This document shows positions 51,885-60,524 of a DNA stretch of 64,000 nucleotides, piece after piece. Below the pieces are notes generated by a model. The model was given only the letters and a program-made list of their open reading frames with translations. It made no database searches and was not told where the DNA came from. The stretch lies in contig NZ_JAIGNS010000001.1 in the NCBI RefSeq assembly GCF_019711615.1, forward strand, positions 1,054,001-1,118,000. Reading direction: 5' to 3'. This DNA is from Qipengyuania intermedia (GTDB lineage Bacteria > Pseudomonadota > Alphaproteobacteria > Sphingomonadales > Sphingomonadaceae). The position numbers and the translations under genes are program-made. Position 1 is the first letter of the stretch, and each line of letters opens with the position of its first letter.

Positions 51885-53098
51885 GGCTTGGTACTTACCT
51901 TCTGGGGGGCAGACGGGGGATTAACGGTCAAGGCACTGGCTTGTTTCGCAGCCAAAGTCCTCTTCGGTGCGGCAGGCGGCTCCTCATCGTCGGCGAGTTC
52001 GTGCGGAATCTCGATCAGCACGGTGAAACCGCCCGTTTCCGGAGAGCGGATTTCGAAGCGGTGGTCGTCGCCATAGGCCTGTGCCAGGCGATCGCGGATA
52101 TTGGCGAGGCCGACGCCGGTCGAATCGCGGCGCTTATGGGTTGCCATCACAGCCGGCAAATCTTCGGCCAGCCCTCCGACGTCGACCCCGGGGCCGGTGT
52201 CGGAAACTGTGATACGCAGCCGCGGGCCGACGATCTGGGCGAGAAGGGAGATTTCAGCTCCTTCTTCCTGCGGGCTCACGCCGTACTTGATCGCATTCTC
52301 GATCAGCGGCTGCAGCAGCATCGACGGGATCTGCGCCTTGGCTGCGCGGTCCTCGATCCGGAAATCGGTTCGCAGACGGTCTTCGAAGCGCATCTTCTCG
52401 ATGCTGAGATAAAGCTGAAGAGTTTCCGCTTCCTGCGCCACGCTCACCTTGCCGCCCGGCTGGGTGACGAGCGTGTGCCGCAGGAAGCTGGACAGGCGGG
52501 TAAGCATCGCATTCGCCGGCTCGGTCTGTTTCAGCAGCACCAGCGTGCTGATCGAATTGAGCGTGTTGAACAGGAAATGCGGATTGAGCTGGTAACGCAG
52601 CATCGCCAGCTGGGCGCTGGTGGCCTGCGTTTCCAGCCGTTCGAGCCGGTCCGATTGCTCTTCCACCTGGAGGAAGAAATTGATCGCGTAGTACAGCGCA
52701 GACCAAGCCCCCAGCAGGGTGAGGTCGAAGAAGTAGATGCCTACGAACAGGCTTACGAAACTGCCGCTCGACGAGGTGCCTGCCACCTCGAGCACCCAGC
52801 TGTCGATGAAAGCATAGATGCCGGTAGCAAAGCCGAGGACTATGGCCGTGCTGGCCCAGGTCACGATGGGCTTCTGCGCAATGAGGTAATTGTAGATGAC
52901 CGACAGGATCAGGCTGAGCGAGAAGCCGGTGATCGTCGCGATCAGGATGATGACGAGGCGTTCGACCGGCTGGTCGTTCGCCACTGCCGACATGACACGC
53001 AACATCGTCGCCCCGCCCCAGCCCAAGAGCTGGAGGTTCCAGAACGCCTGGTTCTTGTTCGCGAAGAACGGCGTAGGGCGAAAGGGCAGCACGGCCAT
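51881..53098 (-). CDS. LytS-type sensor histidine kinase (second pair)
   Basis: Membrane kinase of 405 aa. Four predicted helices in residues 22-145, then a coiled coil (VEEQSDRLERLETQATSA) and the H-box RYQLNPHFLFNTLNSISTLV with H174. ATP lid: LQPLIENAIKYGVSPQEEG and DTGPGVDVGG. No large periplasmic domain, unlike the kinase at 15 kb, so it probably senses within the membrane. Divergent from the HD gene. Confidence 0.92.
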   Translation of the reverse strand: MAVLPFRPTPFFANKNQAFWNLQLLGWGGATMLRVMSAVANDQPVERLVIILIATITGFSLSLILSVIYNYLIAQKPIVTWASTAIVLGFATGIYAFIDSWVLEVAGTSSSGSFVSLFVGIYFFDLTLLGAWSALYYAINFFLQVEEQSDRLERLETQATSAQLAMLRYQLNPHFLFNTLNSISTLVLLKQTEPANAMLTRLSSFLRHTLVTQPGGKVSVAQEAETLQLYLSIEKMRFEDRLRTDFRIEDRAAKAQIPSMLLQPLIENAIKYGVSPQEEGAEISLLAQIVGPRLRITVSDTGPGVDVGGLAEDLPAVMATHKRRDSTGVGLANIRDRLAQAYGDDHRFEIRSPETGGFTVLIEIPHELADDEEPPAAPKRTLAAKQASALTVNPPSAPQKVSTKP

Positions 53099-53179
53099 CG
53101 TAAGGCTTCCCTAGCGCAATTGCCGCGCACTGCGCCAGTCGCTAGGATATATGGCAAGAAAGCACTTGGGAGAGAGCCG

Positions 53180-53788
53180 ATGAACAAGCCCGAAAACCTG
53201 ACCCACGCGATCGAGGAACGCGCCAAGTTCCGCGAAATGAAGGAAGGCACGCAGGAAGACTGGGCGATCATCGGGGCGGAATACATGGCTTTTGCCAAGG
53301 ACTTGCCTGATCGCGTGCTCGATCACCTCAAGCTGCTCGACGGCGATTTCGGCGGTTTCCCCGTATGCCGCCTCGAACATTCGCTCCAAACCGCGACTCG
53401 TGCGCACCGTGACGGGCGCGACGAACAATATGTCGTGATGGCCCTGCTGCACGATATCGGAGACACGCTGGGAAGCTACAACCATCCGGAAGTGGCCGCC
53501 TCCATCATCAAGCCCTTTGTGACCGAGGAAATCCACTGGATCTGCCAGAATCACGGCGCTTTCCAGGGCTATTACTACTTCCACCACCTCGGCATGGACC
53601 GCAATGTGCGCGACAAGTTCCAGGACAACCCGCACTACCAGGCCTGCGCGGAGTTCTGCGAGAAGTACGACCAGGCGGCTTTCGATCCCGATTACGAGAG
53701 CGAGCCGCTGGAATTCTTCGAACCGATGGTACGCCGCGTGATGGCGAAGCCGCTTGCCTCGATGTACGCCAAGGCGATCGAGGAATAG
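53180..53788 (+). CDS. HD-domain protein, possible mixed-valence diiron oxygenase
   Basis: Protein of 202 aa with an HD fold. Metal-ligand pattern: H67 (RLEHSLQTA), H91-D92 (ALLHDIGDTLG), H102 (NHPEV), H125 (CQNHGAFQGYY) and a late Asp (D164 or D169). This arrangement matches the PhnZ/MIOX branch, where an HD site holds two irons and oxidises C-H or C-P bonds, rather than typical phosphohydrolases. PhnZ substrate residues are not conserved, so the substrate differs. ATG 53180, preceded by GGGAGAGAG. Confidence 0.78.
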   Translation: MNKPENLTHAIEERAKFREMKEGTQEDWAIIGAEYMAFAKDLPDRVLDHLKLLDGDFGGFPVCRLEHSLQTATRAHRDGRDEQYVVMALLHDIGDTLGSYNHPEVAASIIKPFVTEEIHWICQNHGAFQGYYYFHHLGMDRNVRDKFQDNPHYQACAEFCEKYDQAAFDPDYESEPLEFFEPMVRRVMAKPLASMYAKAIEE

Positions 53789-53791
53789 GGC

Positions 53792-54472
53792 CTAGCCGCC
53801 GATCGCCTTCGCCAGCTGGTCGTAGCCGACCGCGCCTTCGAAAGCCTTGTCACCCGTCACCCAGCTGGGTGTTCCGGAAAAGCCCAGCTGCTGGGCGAGC
53901 GCCTGGTTGCGTGCCAGTTCTGCCGTGACTTCTTCCGATGCGCCGTATTCCTGCGCCGCCGCAAGATCGAGACCCGCCTCGCGCGCTGCCGCCATGACAT
54001 TTTCCGGCGCTGTCGATTCCATCGCGAACATGGCGTGGTAGAACGCATCGAACTTGCCCTGTTTCGCTGCGGCCAGGGCCATGCGTGCAGGCACATCGCT
54101 GCCCTGGAACAGCGGAAGTTCGCGGATTACCACGCGCAGTTCGGGATCGTCGGAGACCAGGCGATCGATATCTTCGGTGCTGATCCTGCAATAGCCGCAG
54201 GCATAGTCGGTGAACTTAACCAGCGTGCGCGAGCCTTCGGGATTGCCGAGGACGGCGCCGGGGAACGGCTTTGTCACTTCGCTGGAAATCGAGGCCAGCG
54301 AATCGCGCGATTGCTGTTCCTGGTAGGCGTTCGCCATCGCGGGCAGGATGTCGGGGTTGGCGACGAGAAACTCGCGGGTCTGCGAGTTACCCAATCCGCT
54401 GAACGAGAAGAGGGCCGCGCCCGCAAACCCGAACACCAGCGCGATCAGCGCTGTTACAAAATGCCGTGCCAT
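53792..54472 (-). CDS. DsbA/Com1-like thiol oxidoreductase
   Basis: Periplasmic thioredoxin-fold protein of 226 aa. N-terminal membrane or signal helix LIALVFGFAGAALFSFSG, active site YACGYCRIS (C92, C95), cis-Pro in SGTPSWV. Likely introduces or isomerises disulfides. Downstream of the M48 gene by 24 bases on the same strand, so both envelope factors may be co-expressed. No DsbB here. Confidence 0.9.
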   Translation of the reverse strand: MARHFVTALIALVFGFAGAALFSFSGLGNSQTREFLVANPDILPAMANAYQEQQSRDSLASISSEVTKPFPGAVLGNPEGSRTLVKFTDYACGYCRISTEDIDRLVSDDPELRVVIRELPLFQGSDVPARMALAAAKQGKFDAFYHAMFAMESTAPENVMAAAREAGLDLAAAQEYGASEEVTAELARNQALAQQLGFSGTPSWVTGDKAFEGAVGYDQLAKAIGG

Positions 54473-54496
54473 TGACCTATCCCCGTTCCTGCTGCC

Positions 54497-55879
54497 CTAT
54501 CGCCGCCTGCGGCAGCTGCGATCCTTGCTCATTTCGCACTGCTGTTCGAGCAATGCGCGTGCCTGCATCCCGATGTCCTGGGCACGCAGCCAGTCGGGCG
54601 ATCCGACGGGCAGCCCTGCCTCGGCTGCCTGCGCACTGCGCATGGCGAGCGCATATTCGCGCTTCATAACCTGCTGTTCCGCACTGGCCAGACGTGCGCG
54701 GGGCATGTCTCCCCGTGCTGCATACACCACGCCCAGCTGGTACCAGGCGAAAGGATTGTAGCGGTCGCGCCCGACGGAGGCGCGCAGGACGCGTTCTGCT
54801 TCCTCGTAATTGCTTTCGTCCTCGGTAGCGATCAGTGCGTGTCCGAAGAGCGATGCGATAAGTGGCTCCGAGCGGCTCAGCTGGGTCGCTTCGCGCAAGT
54901 AATCCAGCGCCTCGCCGGGGCGGCCCGATTCGAGCAGCACCTGGCCTTTGAGTTCGAGGAAGTACGGATCGGCCGGTTGGCGCTCGATCAGCCTGTCTGC
55001 CGTATCGAGTGCCATCTCCATCTTGGCCTGCTTGTGATAGGCATAGGCGCGTGCCACCAGAGCGGGCGTCGACGCGTCGCTTTCGGGATAGTCGCGCAGG
55101 GTGTGTTCGGGATCGGCGACATAGCCCTTGAGCTTGGCCTTGATCCGCTGGAAGCGCGCCTCGATCGCGGGATCGCTCGGCCTGTTCCAGGCGGGGTCTT
55201 TCTCGTAGGTGCCGCGCAGGGTGGAGATACGATCGCCCGAGAGCGGGTGAGTGCGCCAGAAGCCCGCTTCCTCGTCCTGGCTGAAGCCGCGGCGCATCTC
55301 CATGTTCAACAGCTTGCCGAAGAATGTGAGTGAGCCGCGTCCGGTAATGCCCGCGCGCGAAAGATACTCCGCCCCCGCAGCGTCGGCGCTGGCTTCCTGA
55401 GTACGGGTGAACGACAGGACAGAGCTTATTGCCGCGCTCTGTCCGGCCATCATCAGGCCCATCGCGGCGTCGGTCGAGCCTGCGAGGGCCGCACCGATGC
55501 CGGCGAGCATCGAGAGCAGCGAGATATTGCCTGCCTTGGCATAGCCTTCGCCGATACGGTTGATGTGGCCGCCGGTTATATGGCCGAGTTCGTGCGCGAT
55601 AACGCCCTGCACTTCGTTGGCGCTGTCGGCCGCGTCGATCAGGCCGCTGTGGAGGTAGATCGCCTGTCCACCTGCGACGAAAGCGTTGAGGCTCGGGTCG
55701 TTGATGAGCACCACCTCGACATTACCCGGTTCCAGCCCGGCGGCTTCCACCAGCGGAGCCGATATTTCATCAAGGAATGCTTCGGTCTCTGCGTCGCGCA
55801 GGACCGATTGCGCTGCCAGCGGCTGGGCTGCCAGCACAAGCAGCGCCAGGATAGCGGAGAGGTGGGATAGCAGGCGCAT
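54497..55879 (-). CDS. M48 family metallopeptidase with TPR repeats (BepA-like)
   Basis: Periplasmic chaperone/protease for outer membrane quality control. 460 aa: signal SAILALLVLAAQPLAAQS, HExxH zinc site H96-E97-H100 in VIAHELGHITGG, third ligand in the region FTRTQEASADAAG, then TPR units about 290-450 (TPALVARAYAYHKQAKMEMA, DPYFLELKGQVLLESGRPGE). I start at MRLLSHLS; the frame upstream has no signal. Eleven bases from the hydrolase gene. Confidence 0.92.
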   Translation of the reverse strand: MRLLSHLSAILALLVLAAQPLAAQSVLRDAETEAFLDEISAPLVEAAGLEPGNVEVVLINDPSLNAFVAGGQAIYLHSGLIDAADSANEVQGVIAHELGHITGGHINRIGEGYAKAGNISLLSMLAGIGAALAGSTDAAMGLMMAGQSAAISSVLSFTRTQEASADAAGAEYLSRAGITGRGSLTFFGKLLNMEMRRGFSQDEEAGFWRTHPLSGDRISTLRGTYEKDPAWNRPSDPAIEARFQRIKAKLKGYVADPEHTLRDYPESDASTPALVARAYAYHKQAKMEMALDTADRLIERQPADPYFLELKGQVLLESGRPGEALDYLREATQLSRSEPLIASLFGHALIATEDESNYEEAERVLRASVGRDRYNPFAWYQLGVVYAARGDMPRARLASAEQQVMKREYALAMRSAQAAEAGLPVGSPDWLRAQDIGMQARALLEQQCEMSKDRSCRRRR

Positions 55880-55889
55880 CAGGCCCTTC

Positions 55890-56813
55890 TTAAGGTGTTT
55901 CGGCCTGAACCGGAACTGAAAGCGCGGCGTGCTGCTCGATGAAGCGGGTAACCGCGTCGAATATCTGCGGGTCGCGTCGCCAAGGATTGGCGAGGGCAAG
56001 CAGCGGATCGTTATGCGTCATGGCCGGCATGAACAGCGTATCGACTTCGGCCCCGCTATCTTCCAGCGCAGCGGCGAGAGCGCGGGTATTGCGCGGCTTT
56101 ACAAGCGAATCCTGCTCACCATGCACCAGCAGCATGGGCGGTGCATCGCTGCGGACGTGATTCACCGGCTGGCTTTCTGCGCCCACGCCGACAGATCCGA
56201 AGGCTGCGCGCGTCGAATCGCTGTCGTAGGGGTAAAAATCGTATGGCCCGGCCAGGCCGACCACTCCCCGGATCGACCGGGCCGGCACGCCCGCTTCTGC
56301 GAGCCATCGCTGTTCCAGCGCGACTTGCGCGACATTGTATGCTCCGGCCGAATGTCCGGCGAGCACGAGGCGCTCGGGATCGCCGCCGAATTCTGCGATG
56401 TTTTCATGGACCCAAGCGGTCACTGCCGCAGTGTCCTGCAACATGGCGGGATAGCGGCCGTTTTCGCGCAGGCGGTATCCGCCCAGTACGACGATAAAGC
56501 CTTTTGATGCGATATTGCGGGCAATGAAGCCGTAATCGTCCGGATTGCCGTTGCGCCAGCTGCCGCCGTGAACGAAAATGAAAACGGGCAGGGCCTTGCT
56601 GGAAAACGGATCGCCATAGACCAGCAGTTTCTGGCGCGGATCTTCGCCGAGGCTTTGCTTGTGCAGCAACTCGATATTGTTCTTGCCGCCGGCAATCCGG
56701 TCGACCGTGTCGAGCACCGCCGGTCCGTTGCGGTTGATCGCGATCAATATCGCGCCGCCGGCGATCAGGGCGAGGCCCACGATCACGGCCACTACAAGCA
56801 CCACTGTCTTCAT
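55890..56813 (-). CDS. Alpha/beta hydrolase (BD-FAE-like esterase)
   Basis: Membrane-anchored or secreted esterase of 307 aa. Oxyanion HGGSWRNG (82-89), nucleophile S155 in GHSAGAYN, Asp probably in GEQDSLV, His in MTHNDP. The N-terminal hydrophobic segment VVLVVAVIVGLALIAGGAIL anchors it. Its start overlaps the App1-type gene stop by 4 bases, pairing an esterase with a lipid phosphatase. Confidence 0.88.
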   Translation of the reverse strand: MKTVVLVVAVIVGLALIAGGAILIAINRNGPAVLDTVDRIAGGKNNIELLHKQSLGEDPRQKLLVYGDPFSSKALPVFIFVHGGSWRNGNPDDYGFIARNIASKGFIVVLGGYRLRENGRYPAMLQDTAAVTAWVHENIAEFGGDPERLVLAGHSAGAYNVAQVALEQRWLAEAGVPARSIRGVVGLAGPYDFYPYDSDSTRAAFGSVGVGAESQPVNHVRSDAPPMLLVHGEQDSLVKPRNTRALAAALEDSGAEVDTLFMPAMTHNDPLLALANPWRRDPQIFDAVTRFIEQHAALSVPVQAETP

Positions 56814-57955
56814 GCTGCCTCCGTGTCGCCCTTGCCGACCGACTTGACGATGTTCTGCGCTTCATCATCCTCGAGCAATCCGATCGAGGCCAGGAACTTG
56901 CGCCCCTCCTCGTATCCCTCACCGAGCCAGAGCGGGATATTCGCGGATTTCAACGACTGTTCGGCAGCAAGTTCTTGCGGGCTCATCGCCTCGCCGACCT
57001 TGCGGATGAAGACCGCCCTTACCCTGCCCGGATTGCTGGCCGCGACATCGGCGAAAGCGGTGAGGTCACCCTGGCTGTCGTCGCCGATCAGGGCGAATTT
57101 CACGTCCGGATAGGTCGCCAGAATGCCGTCGATTGCCGCACGCTTATGCGCTCCGTGGCTGGAGGATCCGAATGTCGCGCGATTGAGCCCCCAGTCGCGC
57201 AGCATGATCGGGCCAAGCGGCAATCCGCGGCCTTTCATGTAGGTGACGAGATAGGAAAACAGGTTCCACGGGCTCGATGACACGTAAAAGAACGGGCGTC
57301 GCGAAGCCCGCTGGTGATCGCCCGCGTGACCATTCTGTCCGTGATGGTCCTGCCCGCCACCTAGCGCATTGTAGAAAACGTCGGCGCCGGGCACGAGGAT
57401 GCGCTCTTCGGGCATTTGCATGAGCACTCGCCGCCAATTGCGCATCACTGCGCGAAAGTTCCCGGTGATTCCCGTCTCGATGATCGTGTCGTCGATGTCC
57501 GAAATGAAGCCGAGTGAAGTGCTCTTGCCGGGTGCCAGCACGTGCCCGTCGAGACAGTGTTCGCCCTCGCCATTGGACCAGTGGAAGCTGACCGTCTCCC
57601 ATTCCGGATTGTCGGCATAGGGCCATTCGCCCTCCAGCCTGATGTCGAAGTGGACGAAGCCTTCCTTGTCGGTCACTCCCTGATGGCGCTGGGAAGATTT
57701 GCCGGGCGCGGCGATTTCCAGCTCGACCGGCAGGTTCGCCACCTCGTGGCTGGCGAATTGGCTCATCATCGTGCGCATCGCGCGCCACTTTCCCGATTTC
57801 GAGAAAGATCTGTCACGCGATCGCAGGGCGCGGGCGGTGATGAACAGCCGCTCCTCGTTGCGATAGCCGAAGTAGGGCTGGATGCGGACAGGTGCGTTGG
57901 GGAAAAACGGCATGGGCCGCAGCGCTAGCGCGTGCGGCCCATCCATCTCAAGCAC
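56810..57955 (-). CDS. App1-type phosphatidate phosphatase-like protein
   Basis: HAD-fold protein (about 380 aa). C-terminal catalytic domain opens GFISDIDDTIIETG, with later FYVSSSPWNLFSYL, DVKFALIGDDSQGD; the N-terminal beta domain (about 20-150) includes VTDKEGFVHFDIRLEGEW. App1 dephosphorylates phosphatidate or DGPP. A His-rich insertion (QDHHGQNGHAGDHQ) follows the first HAD segment. GTG 57955 or ATG 57946 may start translation. Confidence 0.88.
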   Translation of the reverse strand: MLEMDGPHALALRPMPFFPNAPVRIQPYFGYRNEERLFITARALRSRDRSFSKSGKWRAMRTMMSQFASHEVANLPVELEIAAPGKSSQRHQGVTDKEGFVHFDIRLEGEWPYADNPEWETVSFHWSNGEGEHCLDGHVLAPGKSTSLGFISDIDDTIIETGITGNFRAVMRNWRRVLMQMPEERILVPGADVFYNALGGGQDHHGQNGHAGDHQRASRRPFFYVSSSPWNLFSYLVTYMKGRGLPLGPIMLRDWGLNRATFGSSSHGAHKRAAIDGILATYPDVKFALIGDDSQGDLTAFADVAASNPGRVRAVFIRKVGEAMSPQELAAEQSLKSANIPLWLGEGYEEGRKFLASIGLLEDDEAQNIVKSVGKGDTEAA

Positions 57956-57972
57956 TTATTGGCTGTGCGTTA

Positions 57973-59964
57973 TTAGGCCAGCAGCTTGCGCGCCGCCTTT
58001 TCAAGCAGAGGCCGGTCCTCGTCCAGTTCGCCCACGACGACCAGCTCGCCAGTTTCGGTTCGGCGCACCATTACCAGCGCGAATTCCGGGCCTTCCTCGG
58101 CGATTTCGTCGAGTTGCGAAGGTTCGATCGCGCGAAGCTTCTTGGCCAGCGTTGAGCGAATGCCCTTGCCATCATCCTCGACCGGCTTGCCCTGTTCTTG
58201 CTTTCGGGCGCGGCGTTCTGCCTGGACGACGCCCTTGAGGCCGCCTTCCGCTTCGCGCAGGAAATCCGCAAGGTGGCCGCGTTCGATGCCGACACGGTGT
58301 GCATGGGTCAGCACGGCCGCATATTCGGTCAGGCGCGTCTTGTCGTAATCGGCCCCGAAAACCAGTTTCACGATCGGCGTCATCGGCGCGCGATCCTGCA
58401 CGGTCAGGCCATTGTCGGCGATGATTTCGCCGAAGTCCTCGGGCGAATTCTGTGCCTCGAGGCTGAAATCGTAGGCCAGGCCAACCGCTGCATAAAGAGC
58501 CTTGCGACTGCGGTCTTCGGTGCTCTGCGCTGCCTGTGCCAGTTCGCGTGCTGCGGCAAGGCAATCGTACAGGCCTTCCGGCGCAACCTCTTCGGCAGCT
58601 GCGATAACCGCTGCATCTTCGGCCGCTTCGGCGACGATGGGATCGTCGGCCGTCGGGACCGGCAGTTCGGAAATCTCTTCGACTGCAGCAGGCGAGGGAG
58701 CAACTTCATCCTCTAGCTCAAGCGGCTCGGGCTGGCCTTCGAAGGTATCAACGGGTTCTTCGGCTTGGCCTTGCTCTTCGAAGGTTTCCGGCGTGCTGTG
58801 GGCTGCGACCTCGAAAGATTCGGATGCTTCATCCGGTTCGTAGGCTTGCGGAATGGGCGAGGGTACCGTGGCGGGCGTGGCGGAAAAGCCAGTAAGGTCC
58901 ACCGTCTTTTTCTCGCGTTCGCCGCGGCTGACCAGCGACATCAGGCTGCTGCCGGCTTCTTCGTCCGCGAGGGGATCGACGAGGTCGTCGACGTCGTCTT
59001 CCTCGATATCTTCATCGTCCCAGTCGGGCAGGCCGTAATCGGCTGCGGTTTTCATGCCACTGTCGAAATCGGCCCCGTCCATGTCGGCATCTTCGCTGCC
59101 GGGATCGGGAGCGAGACTGCCGAGCGGATTGCCGAGTGCATCGACGCCGCGTTCCTTCCGGCCGGGCAGGTCGTCACTCTCCCGGTCACCGAAACCCGGT
59201 GTCGGAAGCACATTTTCTTCAGGCTCATCGAAGATCTCGGCGCTACCGAGATCGAATACCTCGTCTTCGCCCCAGTCGCATTCATCCTCTGCGGACAGGT
59301 TCTCTTCGGGCTGCGTCAGGTCGAGGACATCGTCGAAATCGTTTTCGTCGCCGTCATCATGATCGTCCTCGCCCGCCAGTGCCTGGTCGATCTGAAGCAA
59401 CAGCTCGTCCGCGGTCTTGGCGTCGGCCAATTCCTTCCAGTTGATCACGCCGAAGATGAAATCGATGGTCTCGTTATTGCTGGAATAGGGCAGCAGAATG
59501 CCGCGATACAGGATTGTGAGGCCGCGTTGGTTCACGAATTCCGCTTCGAAGCCGATCGGGGCTTCGTTCGCGATAATCTGCATGTAGTGGTCGGTGATGC
59601 GACTCAGCAGTGAACGCGGCGGTACGTCTTCGAGATGGGTCAGTTCGCCATCGACGTCGCATTCTGCGCGCAATTCGTCGCCCACGAAACGGACAGCCGG
59701 ATTTTCGACCCCGCTGGTGAAATCGAGCAGCACCGAATAGGGGCCGAAATCGTCGAGCAACTCCGGCTCCAGGTCCTCGATATCCGGATAGTTCGCATCG
59801 CCCAGCAGGCTGGCCCAGTGATTGTAAGCGCGCACCTGCATGCGGCGCTCGTCCTGGCCGACGGGGGACGGCGGCGGATCGAGATCGGCAGCGTCCTCCT
59901 CGACGAAATCGTCGAGATGGTCCTGTGCGTCCTGCGCGTCAAAAGCGCCGCCAAACCTGTCCAT
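57973..59964 (-). CDS. Large acidic protein with N-terminal PAS-like domain
   Basis: Protein of 663 aa, not assigned to a named family. Residues about 40-185 look like a PAS_5-type sensor domain: AYNHWASLLGDANYPDIEDL, LLDFTSGVENPAVRFVGDEL, IGFEAEFVNQRGLTILYRGI. Then a long disordered Glu/Asp-rich stretch (about 200-450) and a helical C-terminal domain with Lys/Arg-rich linker (VVQAERRARKQEQGKPV). No kinase or output domain is evident. Likely a scaffold or regulator; function unknown. Confidence 0.7.
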   Translation of the reverse strand: MDRFGGAFDAQDAQDHLDDFVEEDAADLDPPPSPVGQDERRMQVRAYNHWASLLGDANYPDIEDLEPELLDDFGPYSVLLDFTSGVENPAVRFVGDELRAECDVDGELTHLEDVPPRSLLSRITDHYMQIIANEAPIGFEAEFVNQRGLTILYRGILLPYSSNNETIDFIFGVINWKELADAKTADELLLQIDQALAGEDDHDDGDENDFDDVLDLTQPEENLSAEDECDWGEDEVFDLGSAEIFDEPEENVLPTPGFGDRESDDLPGRKERGVDALGNPLGSLAPDPGSEDADMDGADFDSGMKTAADYGLPDWDDEDIEEDDVDDLVDPLADEEAGSSLMSLVSRGEREKKTVDLTGFSATPATVPSPIPQAYEPDEASESFEVAAHSTPETFEEQGQAEEPVDTFEGQPEPLELEDEVAPSPAAVEEISELPVPTADDPIVAEAAEDAAVIAAAEEVAPEGLYDCLAAARELAQAAQSTEDRSRKALYAAVGLAYDFSLEAQNSPEDFGEIIADNGLTVQDRAPMTPIVKLVFGADYDKTRLTEYAAVLTHAHRVGIERGHLADFLREAEGGLKGVVQAERRARKQEQGKPVEDDGKGIRSTLAKKLRAIEPSQLDEIAEEGPEFALVMVRRTETGELVVVGELDEDRPLLEKAARKLLA

Positions 59965-60068
59965 CGCTCAAAAGCCCCCGAATGCGAGTTGCGGTATTCG
60001 AGACAGGCTATGAGGCAGGTGTAGTAAAAATAGGGTTAAGGTTAATGCCGGTTAGGCGGCGCGCACGC

Positions 60069-60524
60069 TCAGAGCATGTAGCGCATCTTGATAGTCAGTT
60101 CGCGATCACTCGATCCCATATCGAATGCGGCATCCTGAAACTTGGGCGGGCCCATGCGCACAGGCGCATCGCGCGAAAAACCGAAACCTTCTTTGGGCAT
60201 CATCCCCAAGACGCGGTCGGCCTTGCCGTTGGAATTTTCGTCATGAAGCAAGGCGATTGCATAGCGGCCAGGCTTCACGCCGTCGAAAGTGAAAGTCACT
60301 CCGCCTTCGCGCGCATTGATACTGGTGGCGTGGATGCTGGCGGTTTTCTTGCATTCCGGGAAATCGCTTTGCGCCGTTGTCATGCAGGCGCGAAGCAAGC
60401 CCTTGTCGTTGCGCAAGTCCGTGACCTTTACGGTGATGCGGAGCCCGGCATCCTTCGCCGGAAGGGGGGCGCCTGCGCCCAGGGCGAGAGCGCACAGCGG
60501 CAACAAGGCGTAGCGGGCGCTCAT
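60069..60524 (-). CDS. DUF2141 family exported protein
   Basis: Protein of 151 aa with a signal peptide (YALLPLCALALGAGAPLPA) and the DUF2141 domain: LRITVKVTDLRNDKGLLRAC, FDGVKPGRYAIALLHDENSN and GKADRVLGMMPKEGFGFS. Probably periplasmic beta sandwich with two cysteines. Start overlaps the desaturase-type gene stop. In related genomes this pairing is common with carotenoid or sterol-desaturase genes; direct function unknown. Confidence 0.82.
   Translation of the reverse strand: MSARYALLPLCALALGAGAPLPAKDAGLRITVKVTDLRNDKGLLRACMTTAQSDFPECKKTASIHATSINAREGGVTFTFDGVKPGRYAIALLHDENSNGKADRVLGMMPKEGFGFSRDAPVRMGPPKFQDAAFDMGSSDRELTIKMRYML

Noticed and set aside
51941..53179. Upstream 413-codon extension of the HD gene frame
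   Set aside because: It is antisense to the LytS kinase and lacks any motif; the HD protein has a good ATG and ribosome binding site at 53180.
58765..59613. 282-codon plus-strand frame inside the acidic PAS gene
   Set aside because: Shadow of the Glu/Asp-rich region on the other strand; no domain or ribosome binding site.
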